Source: SZAS-7 sp964514655 (lineage in GTDB: Bacteria > Chlamydiota > Chlamydiia > Chlamydiales > FEN-1388). From it: DNA of 64,000 nucleotides. The notes under the pieces are model-generated. The model saw only the letters and a program-made list of their open reading frames with translations. It was not told where the DNA came from and did not search any database. Positions 17,519-26,584 of the stretch are shown piece by piece. The stretch is taken from contig CAZEQY010000010.1 of the NCBI GenBank assembly GCA_964514655.1, positions 1 to 64,000 on the forward strand, written 5' to 3'. The position numbers and the translations under genes are program-made. The stretch's first letter is position 1. The number at the start of each line of letters is the position of its first letter.

Positions 17519-17547
17519 TTGATATCAACTCCTTAAGATAGTAATAT
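17519..17547 (+). promoter_or_regulatory. Promoter of the yicC-gmk-rpoZ-metG operon
   Basis: TTGATA (17519-17524), a 17-base spacer and TAATAT (17542-17547). It is followed after 27 bases by the yicC start codon. Confidence 0.6.
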
Positions 17548-17574
17548 TATCACATTTTCTTGTGGAGTCTAAAG

Positions 17575-18456
17575 ATGCTGCGCAGCATGACTGCCTTTGC
17601 AAAAGCAAAAAAATCCTATGTAGATGTCGAAATCGCTGTAGAGATACAGTCAGTTAACAAAAAGCATCTTGATATACACGTAAAGATGCCGCAAGAGTGT
17701 ATGCTCTACGATCCGCTTGTTCGCAAGATCGTTTCTCAACATGCTGAGCGCGGCCATATTAACGTGAGCGTTCACGTGCATTTTCTTTCGGCATTTGAAG
17801 TAGATGTTATTGCCAATGCAAGCTACGCCAAAAGTCTCTATAAATCTGCTAAACAGTTAGCTAAAGAGCTTGGCTGCGGCGAGATTGACGAGCAAAAACT
17901 CTTTTTATCGATCCTTCGCGAAAAGGGCGTATTGCAGGCAAGCTTTGAAGTAGAGCGCGAAGACTTTGAAGTAAAGCTAAAAGAAACCTTGGACGCCGCC
18001 TGCAAAGACTTTGTGGCAATGAAAGACAAAGAGGGGATATTGATCGCTGAGGAGTTTTTGGCAAGACTACAGCTGCTATCTGATCTCAAAGACCAAATTG
18101 CCCATCTTGCTCGCGATGCAAAGCCCAAATTTTTTAAGCGCCTTACAGATCTTGTACAAGAGCTTGTAGGCAGTGTACAAGAGGGTGATGAGCGCCTTAT
18201 AAAAGAAATTGCCCTTATGGCGGATAAAGTAGATATAGCAGAAGAGCTATCGCGATTTGGCTTTCACCTTGAGCACTTTAAAAACGAGATGCAGGCAAAA
18301 AAATCGGGCAAAGTACTTGAGTTTATCCTGCAGGAATTGTCTCGCGAGATAAACACCATGGGTGCTAAATGTCAGGATGCCCAAATTTCGCGCCTTGTCA
18401 TTGATGCCAAGAGCGAGCTAGAAAAACTGCGGGAGCAAGTAGCCAATGTCGAATAA
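17575..18456 (+). CDS. yicC: YicC/YloC family endoribonuclease
   Basis: 293 residues from the ATG at 17575, which gives the family N-terminus MLRSMTAFAKA and has a GGAG ribosome-binding site. An in-frame TTG at 17560 is less likely. The conserved C-terminus is present: EEL.RF..HLEHF, the GK.LEFILQEL.REINTMGAK motif and the acidic tail VIDAKSELEKLREQV. Family members are RNases that act on structured small RNAs and mRNA. The 3' end overlaps gmk by 11 bases, as often seen for yicC-gmk pairs. Confidence 0.93.
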   Translation: MLRSMTAFAKAKKSYVDVEIAVEIQSVNKKHLDIHVKMPQECMLYDPLVRKIVSQHAERGHINVSVHVHFLSAFEVDVIANASYAKSLYKSAKQLAKELGCGEIDEQKLFLSILREKGVLQASFEVEREDFEVKLKETLDAACKDFVAMKDKEGILIAEEFLARLQLLSDLKDQIAHLARDAKPKFFKRLTDLVQELVGSVQEGDERLIKEIALMADKVDIAEELSRFGFHLEHFKNEMQAKKSGKVLEFILQELSREINTMGAKCQDAQISRLVIDAKSELEKLREQVANVE

Positions 18457-19042
18457 ACATAAATTGCTTGGAAATCACTCTCACGGCCTGCTTTTTGTGT
18501 TAAGCGCACCAGCCGGTACCGGAAAAACCACACTTGTAGAGATGCTTACAAAAGAATTTGACTCTGTTGTACGCAGTGTGTCGTGCACGACTCGCCCTAA
18601 AAGACCGACTGAGCAAGATGGCGTTGACTACTGGTTTTTGAACGAGGAAGAGTTTGTTAAAAAGGTTCACGAAGGCCAGTTTTTAGAGCATGTTACTCTA
18701 TTTGGCTATCACTATGGCACTGGCAAGCAGCAGGTAGAAAAGCTAAGAAGTGAAGGAAAGCATGTCTTTTTGGTAATAGACACACAAGGCGCGTTGCACC
18801 TTATGGGCCAGGTGGCAGCAACCTTTATTTTTGTTTTGCCTCCAAGCTTTGAAGAGCTTGCAAGAAGGCTGCAGGAGCGTGGCACTGAAAATTATGAAAC
18901 CCTTTCAAGACGCCTTCACGAGGCAGAACGCGAAATTGCAACAAGTACCGCCTATCACTACGTGATCGTTAACGATGAACTTGAAACGGCGTATAACGTC
19001 TTAAAAAGTATTGTAATTGCTGAAGAGCATAGAATTAGATAA
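18446..19042 (+). CDS. gmk: Guanylate kinase
   Basis: 198 residues. Walker A is SAPAGTGKTTL. The GMP-binding region is SCTTRPKRPTEQDGVDYWFL and the LFGYHYGT loop follows. It phosphorylates GMP to GDP in the cytosol. The Ala-Gly-Thr variation in the P-loop (usually SGPSGVGKS) still keeps the GxGKT core. It overlaps yicC and is followed by the probable omega subunit gene, the common gmk-rpoZ order. Confidence 0.96.
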   Translation: MSNKHKLLGNHSHGLLFVLSAPAGTGKTTLVEMLTKEFDSVVRSVSCTTRPKRPTEQDGVDYWFLNEEEFVKKVHEGQFLEHVTLFGYHYGTGKQQVEKLRSEGKHVFLVIDTQGALHLMGQVAATFIFVLPPSFEELARRLQERGTENYETLSRRLHEAEREIATSTAYHYVIVNDELETAYNVLKSIVIAEEHRIR

Positions 19043-19056
19043 CCAAAGGTAGTTTA

Positions 19057-19392
19057 ATGAAGAATGAACTAGATTATAAAGATCAGCTGACGAATGAAGA
19101 GCTTCTCAAGCGGTTTAACAACCAGTTTGAGCTTGTTCGCTATGCGATCCAGCTTGCCGAAAATACTGTCCGTTCCGGCCGTGAGCCAGATATATGGGCC
19201 GATTCTCAAAACGTGGCTTATCAGATTTTAGCTGAAATTGCAGCTCACAAGGACCACTTTGCCGAGATCCCAGAAGAAGAAGAGCCGGTACAAGCTCCAA
19301 AACAAAAATCTGAAATGACCTGGAACGAAGAAGTAAAAGCGCTTAAGGAAGAAAAAAAAGAACGAAAGTCAAAAAGTAAAGCCGCTCGCTAA
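19057..19392 (+). CDS. rpoZ: Probable RNA polymerase omega-like subunit
   Basis: 111 residues. The N-terminal part (about 10-65) has the omega pattern: NNQFELVRYAIQLAE, a basic/Gly linker, then an Ala/Ile helix (AYQILAEIA). The C-terminus is a charged Lys/Glu tail. Position directly after gmk supports rpoZ. Similarity is moderate, so the call rests partly on context. Confidence 0.6.
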   Translation: MKNELDYKDQLTNEELLKRFNNQFELVRYAIQLAENTVRSGREPDIWADSQNVAYQILAEIAAHKDHFAEIPEEEEPVQAPKQKSEMTWNEEVKALKEEKKERKSKSKAAR

Positions 19393-19395
19393 TTC

Positions 19396-20022
19396 ATGAA
19401 CCAAGATATTGAGACATTAGGCGAAGGTGCCATCATTATCCTCTTAGCGTCGTTTCTCTTGGTCATCGGCGTGATGATGTTTTTGTTGTGGATAGGCTGG
19501 TTTTCGTCAAAAAAGCGAGGCTCACAAAGTCCCTACAGCAAGCAGCCTATGTCGTTAGGGGTTGATATAGCCCCCTCTATTAGGCGCTTTGTCGATGAGT
19601 TTATGCTGAGCCATCCGCAGCCTGAAAATGAGCCTTTTGAGTTTGATACGGCAGCGATTTGTCAAGAAACAGGTCGCATCTTTCCAAACGCTGTCTTTCG
19701 CGGGCAGTTCGTACGTCTCGGGTGGGACTTTTTAGAAAGGCGCTATCCGGGCCGCTACGTATCTTGGGGCAGCTTAGACGAGCAGGAGCAGGCAACACTA
19801 CGCATGTTGCATGAATCTTTAGCAGGCTATCAGACAGAAATGTCTTGCCCAAGGGCACTACCGAGTGAAGTTGATAGCTACTACGGCCTTACAAAGCCGG
19901 GACCACTCTATGTTGATCGCGTAAAAAAGGTGCTTTTAGGCTGGAAAGAAGTTCCCGGCACAGAGTTTGAGGTCCTTATTGTACAATTACCCCTTTATGA
20001 TTCTATAGACGAAACATTATAA
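19396..20022 (+). CDS. Conserved membrane-anchored hypothetical protein
   Basis: 208 residues. One strong membrane helix near the N-terminus (about 11-37), then a soluble domain rich in aromatic residues with no recognised motif. It begins 3 bases after the rpoZ stop and ends 2 bases before metG, so it is part of the operon. Function unknown. Confidence 0.75.
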   Translation: MNQDIETLGEGAIIILLASFLLVIGVMMFLLWIGWFSSKKRGSQSPYSKQPMSLGVDIAPSIRRFVDEFMLSHPQPENEPFEFDTAAICQETGRIFPNAVFRGQFVRLGWDFLERRYPGRYVSWGSLDEQEQATLRMLHESLAGYQTEMSCPRALPSEVDSYYGLTKPGPLYVDRVKKVLLGWKEVPGTEFEVLIVQLPLYDSIDETL

Positions 20023-20024
20023 CT

Positions 20025-22070
20025 ATGCATAAAAAAGTTCTTATAACAGCAGCTCTTCCCTACGCTAACGGTCCAATTCACTTTGGACATATTGCAGGTG
20101 CATATCTGCCGGCAGACATCTATTCTCGCTTTATTCGACTGAAAGTAAAAGATACCCTGTTTATCTGTGGCTCTGATGAATACGGTATTGCTGTAGCATT
20201 GAGCGCAGAGCTTGCAAAGCGCACTCCACAAGAGCATGTAGATATCTTTCATGCTATTGATCAGGAGCTCTTTTCAAAGATGCACATTGGCTTTGATCAC
20301 TATTCAAGAACTACCTGGCCTGGGCATAAAGAGCTTACACACCAGTATTTTAACGACTTATTGAACAATGGCTACATCGAAAAGAAAGAGACAGAGCAGC
20401 TCTATTCTGAGCAGGAAAATCGCTTTTTAGCTGACCGCTACGTAGTTGGCACCTGTCCAAAGTGTGGCTATGATCAGGCGCGAGGTGATGAGTGTACTTC
20501 TTGCGGGGCTAGCTTTGAGGCTATAGACCTTAAAAACCCTCGCTCAAAGCTTACAGGAAGCCCGCTTATACTCAAAAAAACTACTCACTGGTTTTTGCGC
20601 CTTGATCTATTTAAGGATAAGCTTTTAGCATGGCTCGATACCAAAAACTGGAAAAGCAATGTCGTCAACTTCATAAAAAGTTATATACAAGACCTTAGGC
20701 CAAGAGCTATCACGCGCGATATGACGTGGGGTGTGCCTGTTCCACTTGATGAAGCAACCGGCAAGGTGCTTTATGTATGGTTTGATGCCCCCATAGGTTA
20801 CTTAAGTGCAACTAAAGAGTGGGCAGAGCTTCAGGGATCACCTGAGAAGTGGAAAGACTACTGGTGCGATGCTGACACACACCTTGTGCAGTTTGTAGGT
20901 AAAGACAACATTCCGTTTCATGCGGCGATCTTTCCGGCGATGACTATGGGCCAAAATAAGCCCTACAAGCTAGTTGACGAGCTTCCGGCAAATGAGTTTT
21001 ACAACCTAGAAGGCAAGCAGTTTAGTAAGTCTGAAGGTTGGTATATAGACCTTGCAGACTTTTTGACGCGCTATTCAGCAGAGCAGCTGCGCTACGCAAT
21101 AGCATCAAATGCTCCAGAGACATCAGACTCAGAGTTTACCTGGCGCGACTTTCAGATAAAGTGTAATAGCGACCTTGTAGGCAAGTTTGGCAATTTTATT
21201 CACCGCACGCTTGTATTCTTGCAGAATAACTGTGGAGGCAAAATTCCAGCTCGCGGACCACTTGATGAAAAAGATACAGCCTTCTTAAAAGAGCTAGATG
21301 TCCTTGTAGCAAAGCTTGAAGAGGCTTATAACGGCTTTCGAGTGCGAGAAGCAAGTTCATTAGTGATGGCAATAGCTGCAGCCGGCAACGTATACTTTGA
21401 CGCTAAAAAGCCGTGGGTACTTGCTAAGTCTGAAGCAACACGCCAAGAGATGTACACCACAATAGCGCTATGCCTTGAATGCATTAAAGTGCTGGCACTT
21501 TGCGCATCTCCAATACTTCCGGATACTTGTGAGAAGATATGGCAGATGCTTGAGATGAAAAAGCCAACATCATGGGATGAAGGAAAGAGCGAAGAGCTTG
21601 TTGTAGGAACAGCGCTCAATACCCCCAAAACCCTATTTAGTAAAATTGAAGACGAACAGATTGCAAAGGAGATAGCCTTGCTTACAGCAAATTCAGAACA
21701 CGTATCTAGTGCAAAGCACCCACCTGCTGTGCCAGAACACCAAAATCCACTTATTAGCATAGACGACGTACGAAAACTCGACCTTCGCGTTGGCAAAATT
21801 ATGGCATCTATGCGTGTGCCAAAAAGCAAAAAGCTTTTAAAGCTCAGCGTAGACATAGGCACTGAAGTTCGTACTGTAGTATCAGGAATTGGCCACCAGT
21901 TTGAGCCGGAGGCCTTAATCGGCAAGCACATTGTGTTAGTAGCAAACCTAAAGCCGGCAACGCTTATGGGAATAGAGAGTCAGGGAATGATCCTGTCAGG
22001 TGCATCGCCTGATGATCGCCTGCAACTATTAGAGCTTTCAGAGCTACCTCCAGGCAGTTCTGTAAGCTAA
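20025..22070 (+). CDS. metG: Methionyl-tRNA synthetase
   Basis: 681 residues. Class I signatures are HFGH at 19-22 (HIGH) and FSKSEG (KMSKS). A zinc knuckle reads CPKCGYD...CTSC near 144-160. The C-terminal part (from about 575, DVRKLDLRVGKI) is the EMAP-II/Trbp-like tRNA-binding domain, giving the long dimeric form. It charges initiator and elongator tRNA-Met. Last gene of its operon, followed by a strong terminator. Confidence 0.98.
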   Translation: MHKKVLITAALPYANGPIHFGHIAGAYLPADIYSRFIRLKVKDTLFICGSDEYGIAVALSAELAKRTPQEHVDIFHAIDQELFSKMHIGFDHYSRTTWPGHKELTHQYFNDLLNNGYIEKKETEQLYSEQENRFLADRYVVGTCPKCGYDQARGDECTSCGASFEAIDLKNPRSKLTGSPLILKKTTHWFLRLDLFKDKLLAWLDTKNWKSNVVNFIKSYIQDLRPRAITRDMTWGVPVPLDEATGKVLYVWFDAPIGYLSATKEWAELQGSPEKWKDYWCDADTHLVQFVGKDNIPFHAAIFPAMTMGQNKPYKLVDELPANEFYNLEGKQFSKSEGWYIDLADFLTRYSAEQLRYAIASNAPETSDSEFTWRDFQIKCNSDLVGKFGNFIHRTLVFLQNNCGGKIPARGPLDEKDTAFLKELDVLVAKLEEAYNGFRVREASSLVMAIAAAGNVYFDAKKPWVLAKSEATRQEMYTTIALCLECIKVLALCASPILPDTCEKIWQMLEMKKPTSWDEGKSEELVVGTALNTPKTLFSKIEDEQIAKEIALLTANSEHVSSAKHPPAVPEHQNPLISIDDVRKLDLRVGKIMASMRVPKSKKLLKLSVDIGTEVRTVVSGIGHQFEPEALIGKHIVLVANLKPATLMGIESQGMILSGASPDDRLQLLELSELPPGSSVS

Positions 22071-22109
22071 TTCCACTTGAGCTTAATTCTCTTCAGGCAT
22101 AAAGTCATA

Positions 22110-22141
22110 ACCATTAGCTTAGACAAGCTAATGGTTTTTTT
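22110..22141 (+). terminator. Terminator after metG
   Basis: Perfect stem ACCATTAGCTT / AAGCTAATGGT with a 4-base loop, followed by seven T. Confidence 0.9.
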
Positions 22142-22167
22142 GTTTAATTTTAATAACTGAGGTTTTT

Positions 22168-22371
22168 ATGAAAAAGTATCTAGCTGTTGTTCTTTTTGCT
22201 TTTATGATGCAGTGTGCGTATGGTTCATGTGCAACATTTTTCCATGGTCCTTGCTGCAAAAAGAATAAGCCTACAATGTGCGGTGGCAAACACTGGGCAA
22301 AAAAGGGAAATAAAAACTGGAAAAAGAAAAATCAAAATAACGCACCAGCTGCTGATGCTGCTGCTGAGTAG
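22168..22371 (+). CDS. Small secreted Cys- and Lys-rich peptide
   Basis: 67 residues with a signal peptide (about 1-19). The mature part has a cluster of cysteines (CATFFHGPCCKKNKPTMCGG), then a basic Trp/Lys-rich stretch and an Ala-rich tail. No family recognised. An AGG site precedes the ATG. It ends just before the nested inverted repeat. Confidence 0.65.
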   Translation: MKKYLAVVLFAFMMQCAYGSCATFFHGPCCKKNKPTMCGGKHWAKKGNKNWKKKNQNNAPAADAAAE

Positions 22372-22378
22372 GTTATAA

Positions 22379-22716
22379 AAACCGAGACCGTGAAAACGGT
22401 CTCGGTTCTCGAGTTTGGACATTTGCGTGTGAAGCCGAAGGCTTCTTTGGAGTGCGGTAATTATTTACCGCTCTCAATTTTCAACCACGCGCCGTTGTAA
22501 CAATTGCCTCCAAAGCTAAAAAGCAGGTAAAAGTATTTGGCTTTGATACACGGCATCGTGTGAGGGTATTTATATGTACTGGACCTTTCCGAAGGCAAGG
22601 CTTGTGGTCGAAAATTAAGAGCGGTAAAAAAATTACCGCACTCGGGAGCGAGCTTTAAGCTCGCAAATTGCAAATGTCCAAACTCGAGAACCGAGACCGC
22701 TTTTGCGGTCTCGGTT
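22379..22716. repeat. 338-bp nested inverted repeat with three hairpins per arm
   Basis: Fills the gap between two convergent genes. Each arm has, from outside in: hairpin 1 (CCGAGACCG... stem; 22380-22407 and 22689-22716), an identical 20-base stretch TCTCGAGTTTGGACATTTGC, hairpin 2 whose stem sequence differs between arms (GAAGCC/GGCTTC left, GCGAGC/GCTCGC right), hairpin 3 with AGAGCGGTAA-like stem, and a TTTTC(A/G)ACCAC segment. About 120 bases of unique sequence lie in the centre. Hairpin 1 on each side lies directly behind one gene and may act as its terminator. A 70-codon open frame inside runs through the arms and is not credible. Confidence 0.85.
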
Positions 22717-22720
22717 TCTG

Positions 22721-23329
22721 TTAGGTTTTCTTACAAATTGATAATGGATCTTTAGTTCCGGTACGTAGGTTTACTGGATCAAGGAGCGCTTTAAATATGG
22801 TGAGCGCTTCATCATCTTTTGAAACCTGCTGGAGCACTTCACCAAGTTCTTTCTTCACTATTTTGTGATCATCCCAGTTAATTGCTTTGCCACGTATTTT
22901 TTCAAGAAGCGTTTTTGCTTCGGTAGTAGTTTTTGGGAGTTTGCGCTTTGCAAGCTTTTTGATGCGATCTAGGGCTGTTTCTTGGGCGGGGGGGCTGCTT
23001 TTTACGTAGTTTGTTATCTGGCTTTGAAATGTAGCCTGAGCAGCAGCGTCAATAAAGGCAATTGTGCCCTTGTAGGCTGATTTTTCATAGACCTCAACAC
23101 CGCTAGTTTTTACTCTCCACTCTTCACCGCTATTAAGCTGGGTTACAACAAGGGTAGCCGTAAAGAGGCGGGCGAGCTCTTCAAGTTCCTGGCGAGAGTT
23201 TAATACGGCATTTCCACGGCGAACAACACACTGTTTTTGGCCAATATACAGCATTCCGTCATCGCGTACTTCGTAGTGCTTTGCTTGAGGAGGGGCAGGT
23301 GGTGGATTTAGCTCTACAGAAACTGACAT
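22721..23329 (-). CDS. Hypothetical protein, 202 residues
   Basis: No recognised family. Pro-rich N-terminus, then a mixed alpha/beta part, then a Lys/Leu-rich helical C-terminus ending near a CKKT tail. No signal peptide. GGAG ribosome-binding site before the ATG. Downstream it runs into hairpin 1 of the nested repeat. Confidence 0.6.
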   Translation of the reverse strand: MSVSVELNPPPAPPQAKHYEVRDDGMLYIGQKQCVVRRGNAVLNSRQELEELARLFTATLVVTQLNSGEEWRVKTSGVEVYEKSAYKGTIAFIDAAAQATFQSQITNYVKSSPPAQETALDRIKKLAKRKLPKTTTEAKTLLEKIRGKAINWDDHKIVKKELGEVLQQVSKDDEALTIFKALLDPVNLRTGTKDPLSICKKT

Positions 23330-23392
23330 AAATAAACTCCATTAATATAGTAAAAACTATTTTACCACATTAAACAAATAAAAGTAAATAAT

Positions 23393-24367
23393 TTATTTTT
23401 TAGAATTAATGAAAGCTATTCGAGCTAGGAGACTTTCTGCTGCAAAGCCCTCTTCCCACTGAGCAGCTACAATTGCTTTAAGGTCTTCGACATATTCGGC
23501 GGGTTTTTTTTCAATTTCTTCAACCATTATCTCAATGTGATGCAGAGGAAGAACGTGGGCTATTTGTGCTGCAAGAGCGAACTTCTTTTGAATGACTAAA
23601 AGTTCATAGGTAGTTAGATGAACTACCTTAGAAAATTTTGGATGTTTTAGCACCTTAACATAGAGAGTCCTTAAGGATCCTTCGAGCGGTTGTTTTAGTT
23701 CATGTATGATATGACCCATGGTATTGGCGTTATCATTATTGGCAAGTATCTTGTCACAGATGAGGCAGATGGCATCGATTTCTTGCATATCTAGTAGGCG
23801 ACTTATGCCTCTAAGAACTAGTACAAAATCAGAAAGCGATGGGGAAGAACATTCATACCATGAGTCAAGGGCATGTGCAAGGGCGTCTAATGGGGGTTCT
23901 ACAAGTAAACGCTTTATGTGTGCAAGTTCGTCTGCAAGGGTGAGCATGGGGCTTTTGGTTTTATCGACAAGTGCCTGCATGCGTAGTTGTAGTTCATCTT
24001 CATATCGCTCTGGTAGTGCGTTAACAAGAGCATGTGGGGCAATGCCTGCAAAAACTTGGGCTCCAATTTGTTTTTCTAGTTGGTGGATGTAGTAAGGAAG
24101 GCACCTTATAAATAGTAAGAGATATTCGCGCTCCTTATCGCGATTATAGAGACCAAGAAGTGTAAGAAGATACCCCTGTAGTTCTTGTAAATCAAGTGTG
24201 TCCACGCGTTCTTTGCAGTCATCATCTTCAAGCATCTCTTCTAGATAGCAAAGAGAGTCTGTTACATCTTCTTGAGCAAGAAAGGCTCTTAATATGGGTT
24301 GATCTACTTGAAAGTTTTCTAGCTCAAGCACGAGTTCATCAGGATCAATGGGAGGAGAGCTGCTCAT
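23393..24367 (-). CDS. Hypothetical helical protein downstream of recD2
   Basis: 324 residues, acidic N-terminus and Leu-rich amphipathic helices throughout, suggesting a helical-repeat fold. No catalytic motif. It begins 8 bases after the recD2 stop with an AAGGA site, so the two are likely co-transcribed. Function unknown. Confidence 0.65.
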   Translation of the reverse strand: MSSSPPIDPDELVLELENFQVDQPILRAFLAQEDVTDSLCYLEEMLEDDDCKERVDTLDLQELQGYLLTLLGLYNRDKEREYLLLFIRCLPYYIHQLEKQIGAQVFAGIAPHALVNALPERYEDELQLRMQALVDKTKSPMLTLADELAHIKRLLVEPPLDALAHALDSWYECSSPSLSDFVLVLRGISRLLDMQEIDAICLICDKILANNDNANTMGHIIHELKQPLEGSLRTLYVKVLKHPKFSKVVHLTTYELLVIQKKFALAAQIAHVLPLHHIEIMVEEIEKKPAEYVEDLKAIVAAQWEEGFAAESLLARIAFINSKK

Positions 24368-24375
24368 ACCATTCC

Positions 24376-26517
24376 TTAAGTACCTTGTAGGCGAGAAGCT
24401 AAGCTTGTGTAGCGCTGCATGACGTCCTCATTTTTAACGGCAATGGCAATAGCTTTTTTGGTGCCAACGAGGTAGACAAGCTTTTTGCCGCGCGTGACGC
24501 CTGTGTAGAGTAGGTTTTTGGTGAGAAGCTTAAAGTGTGTAGTATGCACAGGCATAACTATAGCCGGGCATTCACTTCCTTGGTATTTGTGGATGGAAAC
24601 AGCATAGGCAAGAACAAGCTCGTCAGTTTCTGAAAATTCATATTCTACAGTCTTGTCATCCATCTGCACGGTAAAAAGTTCCTCCATGGGATCTATCGAG
24701 GCAATATAGCCGATATCGCCGTTATAGACATCTTTAGAGTAGTTGTTACGAAGCTGCATAACCTTGTCACCTATTCTAAAGAGAAAGCCGGATTCATTTG
24801 GTGTAAGCTTTTTTTGTAGCTCGCGGTTGAGCGCATCTATACCACATATTCCCTTTCGCATGGGTACAAGTACCTGTATGTCTTTTTTTGCGTCCATATG
24901 CTCATCGCGCGGAATCTTTTTTGTGACAAGTTCGATAATGGTGGTAACAACTTGTTCCGGCTCTTGAGCTTCTACAAAGAAAAAGTCGCACCTGCCATAC
25001 TGAGGGTCGTGTTCGGTAAAAGGCATTTTGCCTTCGTTGATGCGGTGGGCATTGAGGATAATTTTAGAGCCTGCCGCTTGGCGGAAGATAGCGTTAAGAC
25101 GCGTTGTGGCAATGCTTTGAGAATTGATAAGGTCTTTTAAGACTGTTCCTGGGCCAATACTTGGTAGCTGGTTAGCGTCGCCTATAAACACGACCTTGGC
25201 ATGAGTAGGAATAGCGCGTACAAGCTGGTATGTGAGGTAGGTGTCTATCATGCTGGATTCATCTATGATGATAACATCGCATGGGAGTGGATTATCTCTA
25301 TCGTACTTAAAGCGGCCTTTTGTGAAGTCAAATTTTAAGATGCGGTGAATCGTCGAGGCGTATTTGTGGGTAATTTCAGCAAGGCGCTTTGCTGCTCTTC
25401 CTGTTGGAGCTACAAGGAGTATTTTATCAGTAAGCTTTTCAAATATAGCAACAAGGGCTTTTGTGATCGTACTTTTACCGGTACCTGGTCCTCCGGTAAT
25501 TATAGAGACCTTTTCTTGTAAAACCTGGCGTACTGCCTGTTCTTGTAGAGGCGCAAAGGTGAGGTAGAGTTTTTCTTGCGACCAGGTGATCGCCTTATCA
25601 ATAAGCACATCGCGAAGTGATGACTTTGCCTGCTGTAGGCGCTTGATCTCATTTGCAATGCCCACCTCGCTTATATAAAGGGGCTTTGACCATATAAAAA
25701 AGGAGTCATTAAGTCTTTGAAGTTCTATCAGTTCTTTCTGAAACATTCTGCCAACTTGCTGGCGGATGAGGTCTGCATCGACGTTAAGGGTCTCTTTTGC
25801 TTTAGCAATGAAGAGCTCTAATGGATAGCATACCTGGCCCTCATGCGAAAGCTCGTAGAGCACAAAGTCAACTCCCGCTTCAATGCGCTCGGGGCTATCT
25901 TCTTTAAGGCCTATATTCTTAGCAATGGCATCAGCAAAGCGAAAACCGATTCCTTGCACTTCTTTAGCTAGACTGTAGGGGTTTTTTTTGATCTTTTGTA
26001 GAGCTTCAGATCCGTAGGCTTTTAGGACCCGTCTTGCATAGGCTCTTGACACGCCAAAGCCCTGTAAAAACACAAAAAGCTCTTTTAGTTCTTTTTGTTC
26101 TTGCCAGGAGCTAACGAGGGTGTCTAGGCGCTTTTTTCCTAAGCCGCCAATTTCTTCTAACAGGTGAGGCTGCTTGTCGATAACTTTTAATGTGTCTTTG
26201 CCAAAGCGTTCTACAAGACGCGCTGCAAATGCCTTGCCTATGCCGCGTACGGCGCCGGATGCTAAAAACTTTTCTATCGACCTGGCGTCTTGAGGCAGCT
26301 GCATCTCGTAGGTTTGCACCTCAAACTGCATACCGTGCTTGGGGTGTAGCTTCCAGCTTCCCTGGCAGTAAATAGTCTCTCCAACCTGTACAGCGGGCAA
26401 AATGCCTGTTACAATAACGCTCTTTTTTTGACCGGGGCAAAGAAGTGTTGCCACAGTAAAAAATGTTTCAGGATCGCTATATGTAAGATGTTCTACGCAG
26501 CCAGTAAGTTCTTCCAT
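24376..26517 (-). CDS. recD2: ATP-dependent 5'-3' DNA helicase RecD2
   Basis: 713 residues from the ATG at 26517, the usual RecD2 start (MEELTGCVEHL) and size. The N-terminal region includes helix-hairpin-helix motifs (VRGIGKAFAARL, IGGLGKKRLD). Walker A is ITGGPGTGKST, motif II is VIIIDESSMID, and the C-terminal UvrD-like part has VSIHKYQGSE. RecD2 works outside a RecBCD complex in repair. The open frame extends 57 codons further, into the divergent dnaG gene, with no ribosome-binding site, so I shortened it. Confidence 0.93.
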   Translation of the reverse strand: MEELTGCVEHLTYSDPETFFTVATLLCPGQKKSVIVTGILPAVQVGETIYCQGSWKLHPKHGMQFEVQTYEMQLPQDARSIEKFLASGAVRGIGKAFAARLVERFGKDTLKVIDKQPHLLEEIGGLGKKRLDTLVSSWQEQKELKELFVFLQGFGVSRAYARRVLKAYGSEALQKIKKNPYSLAKEVQGIGFRFADAIAKNIGLKEDSPERIEAGVDFVLYELSHEGQVCYPLELFIAKAKETLNVDADLIRQQVGRMFQKELIELQRLNDSFFIWSKPLYISEVGIANEIKRLQQAKSSLRDVLIDKAITWSQEKLYLTFAPLQEQAVRQVLQEKVSIITGGPGTGKSTITKALVAIFEKLTDKILLVAPTGRAAKRLAEITHKYASTIHRILKFDFTKGRFKYDRDNPLPCDVIIIDESSMIDTYLTYQLVRAIPTHAKVVFIGDANQLPSIGPGTVLKDLINSQSIATTRLNAIFRQAAGSKIILNAHRINEGKMPFTEHDPQYGRCDFFFVEAQEPEQVVTTIIELVTKKIPRDEHMDAKKDIQVLVPMRKGICGIDALNRELQKKLTPNESGFLFRIGDKVMQLRNNYSKDVYNGDIGYIASIDPMEELFTVQMDDKTVEYEFSETDELVLAYAVSIHKYQGSECPAIVMPVHTTHFKLLTKNLLYTGVTRGKKLVYLVGTKKAIAIAVKNEDVMQRYTSLASRLQGT

Positions 26518-26584
26518 AGGACATGAGTATACGTAAAAGCTAGCTAACCTTGCAATCGCAAGCTTATTGTGGCACAATTGAGTC

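Noticed and set aside
22461..22673. 70-codon open frame on the minus strand in the nested repeat
   Set aside because: It runs through the repeat arms and hairpins, has no ribosome-binding site and shows no protein-like composition; the DNA structure explains the region better.
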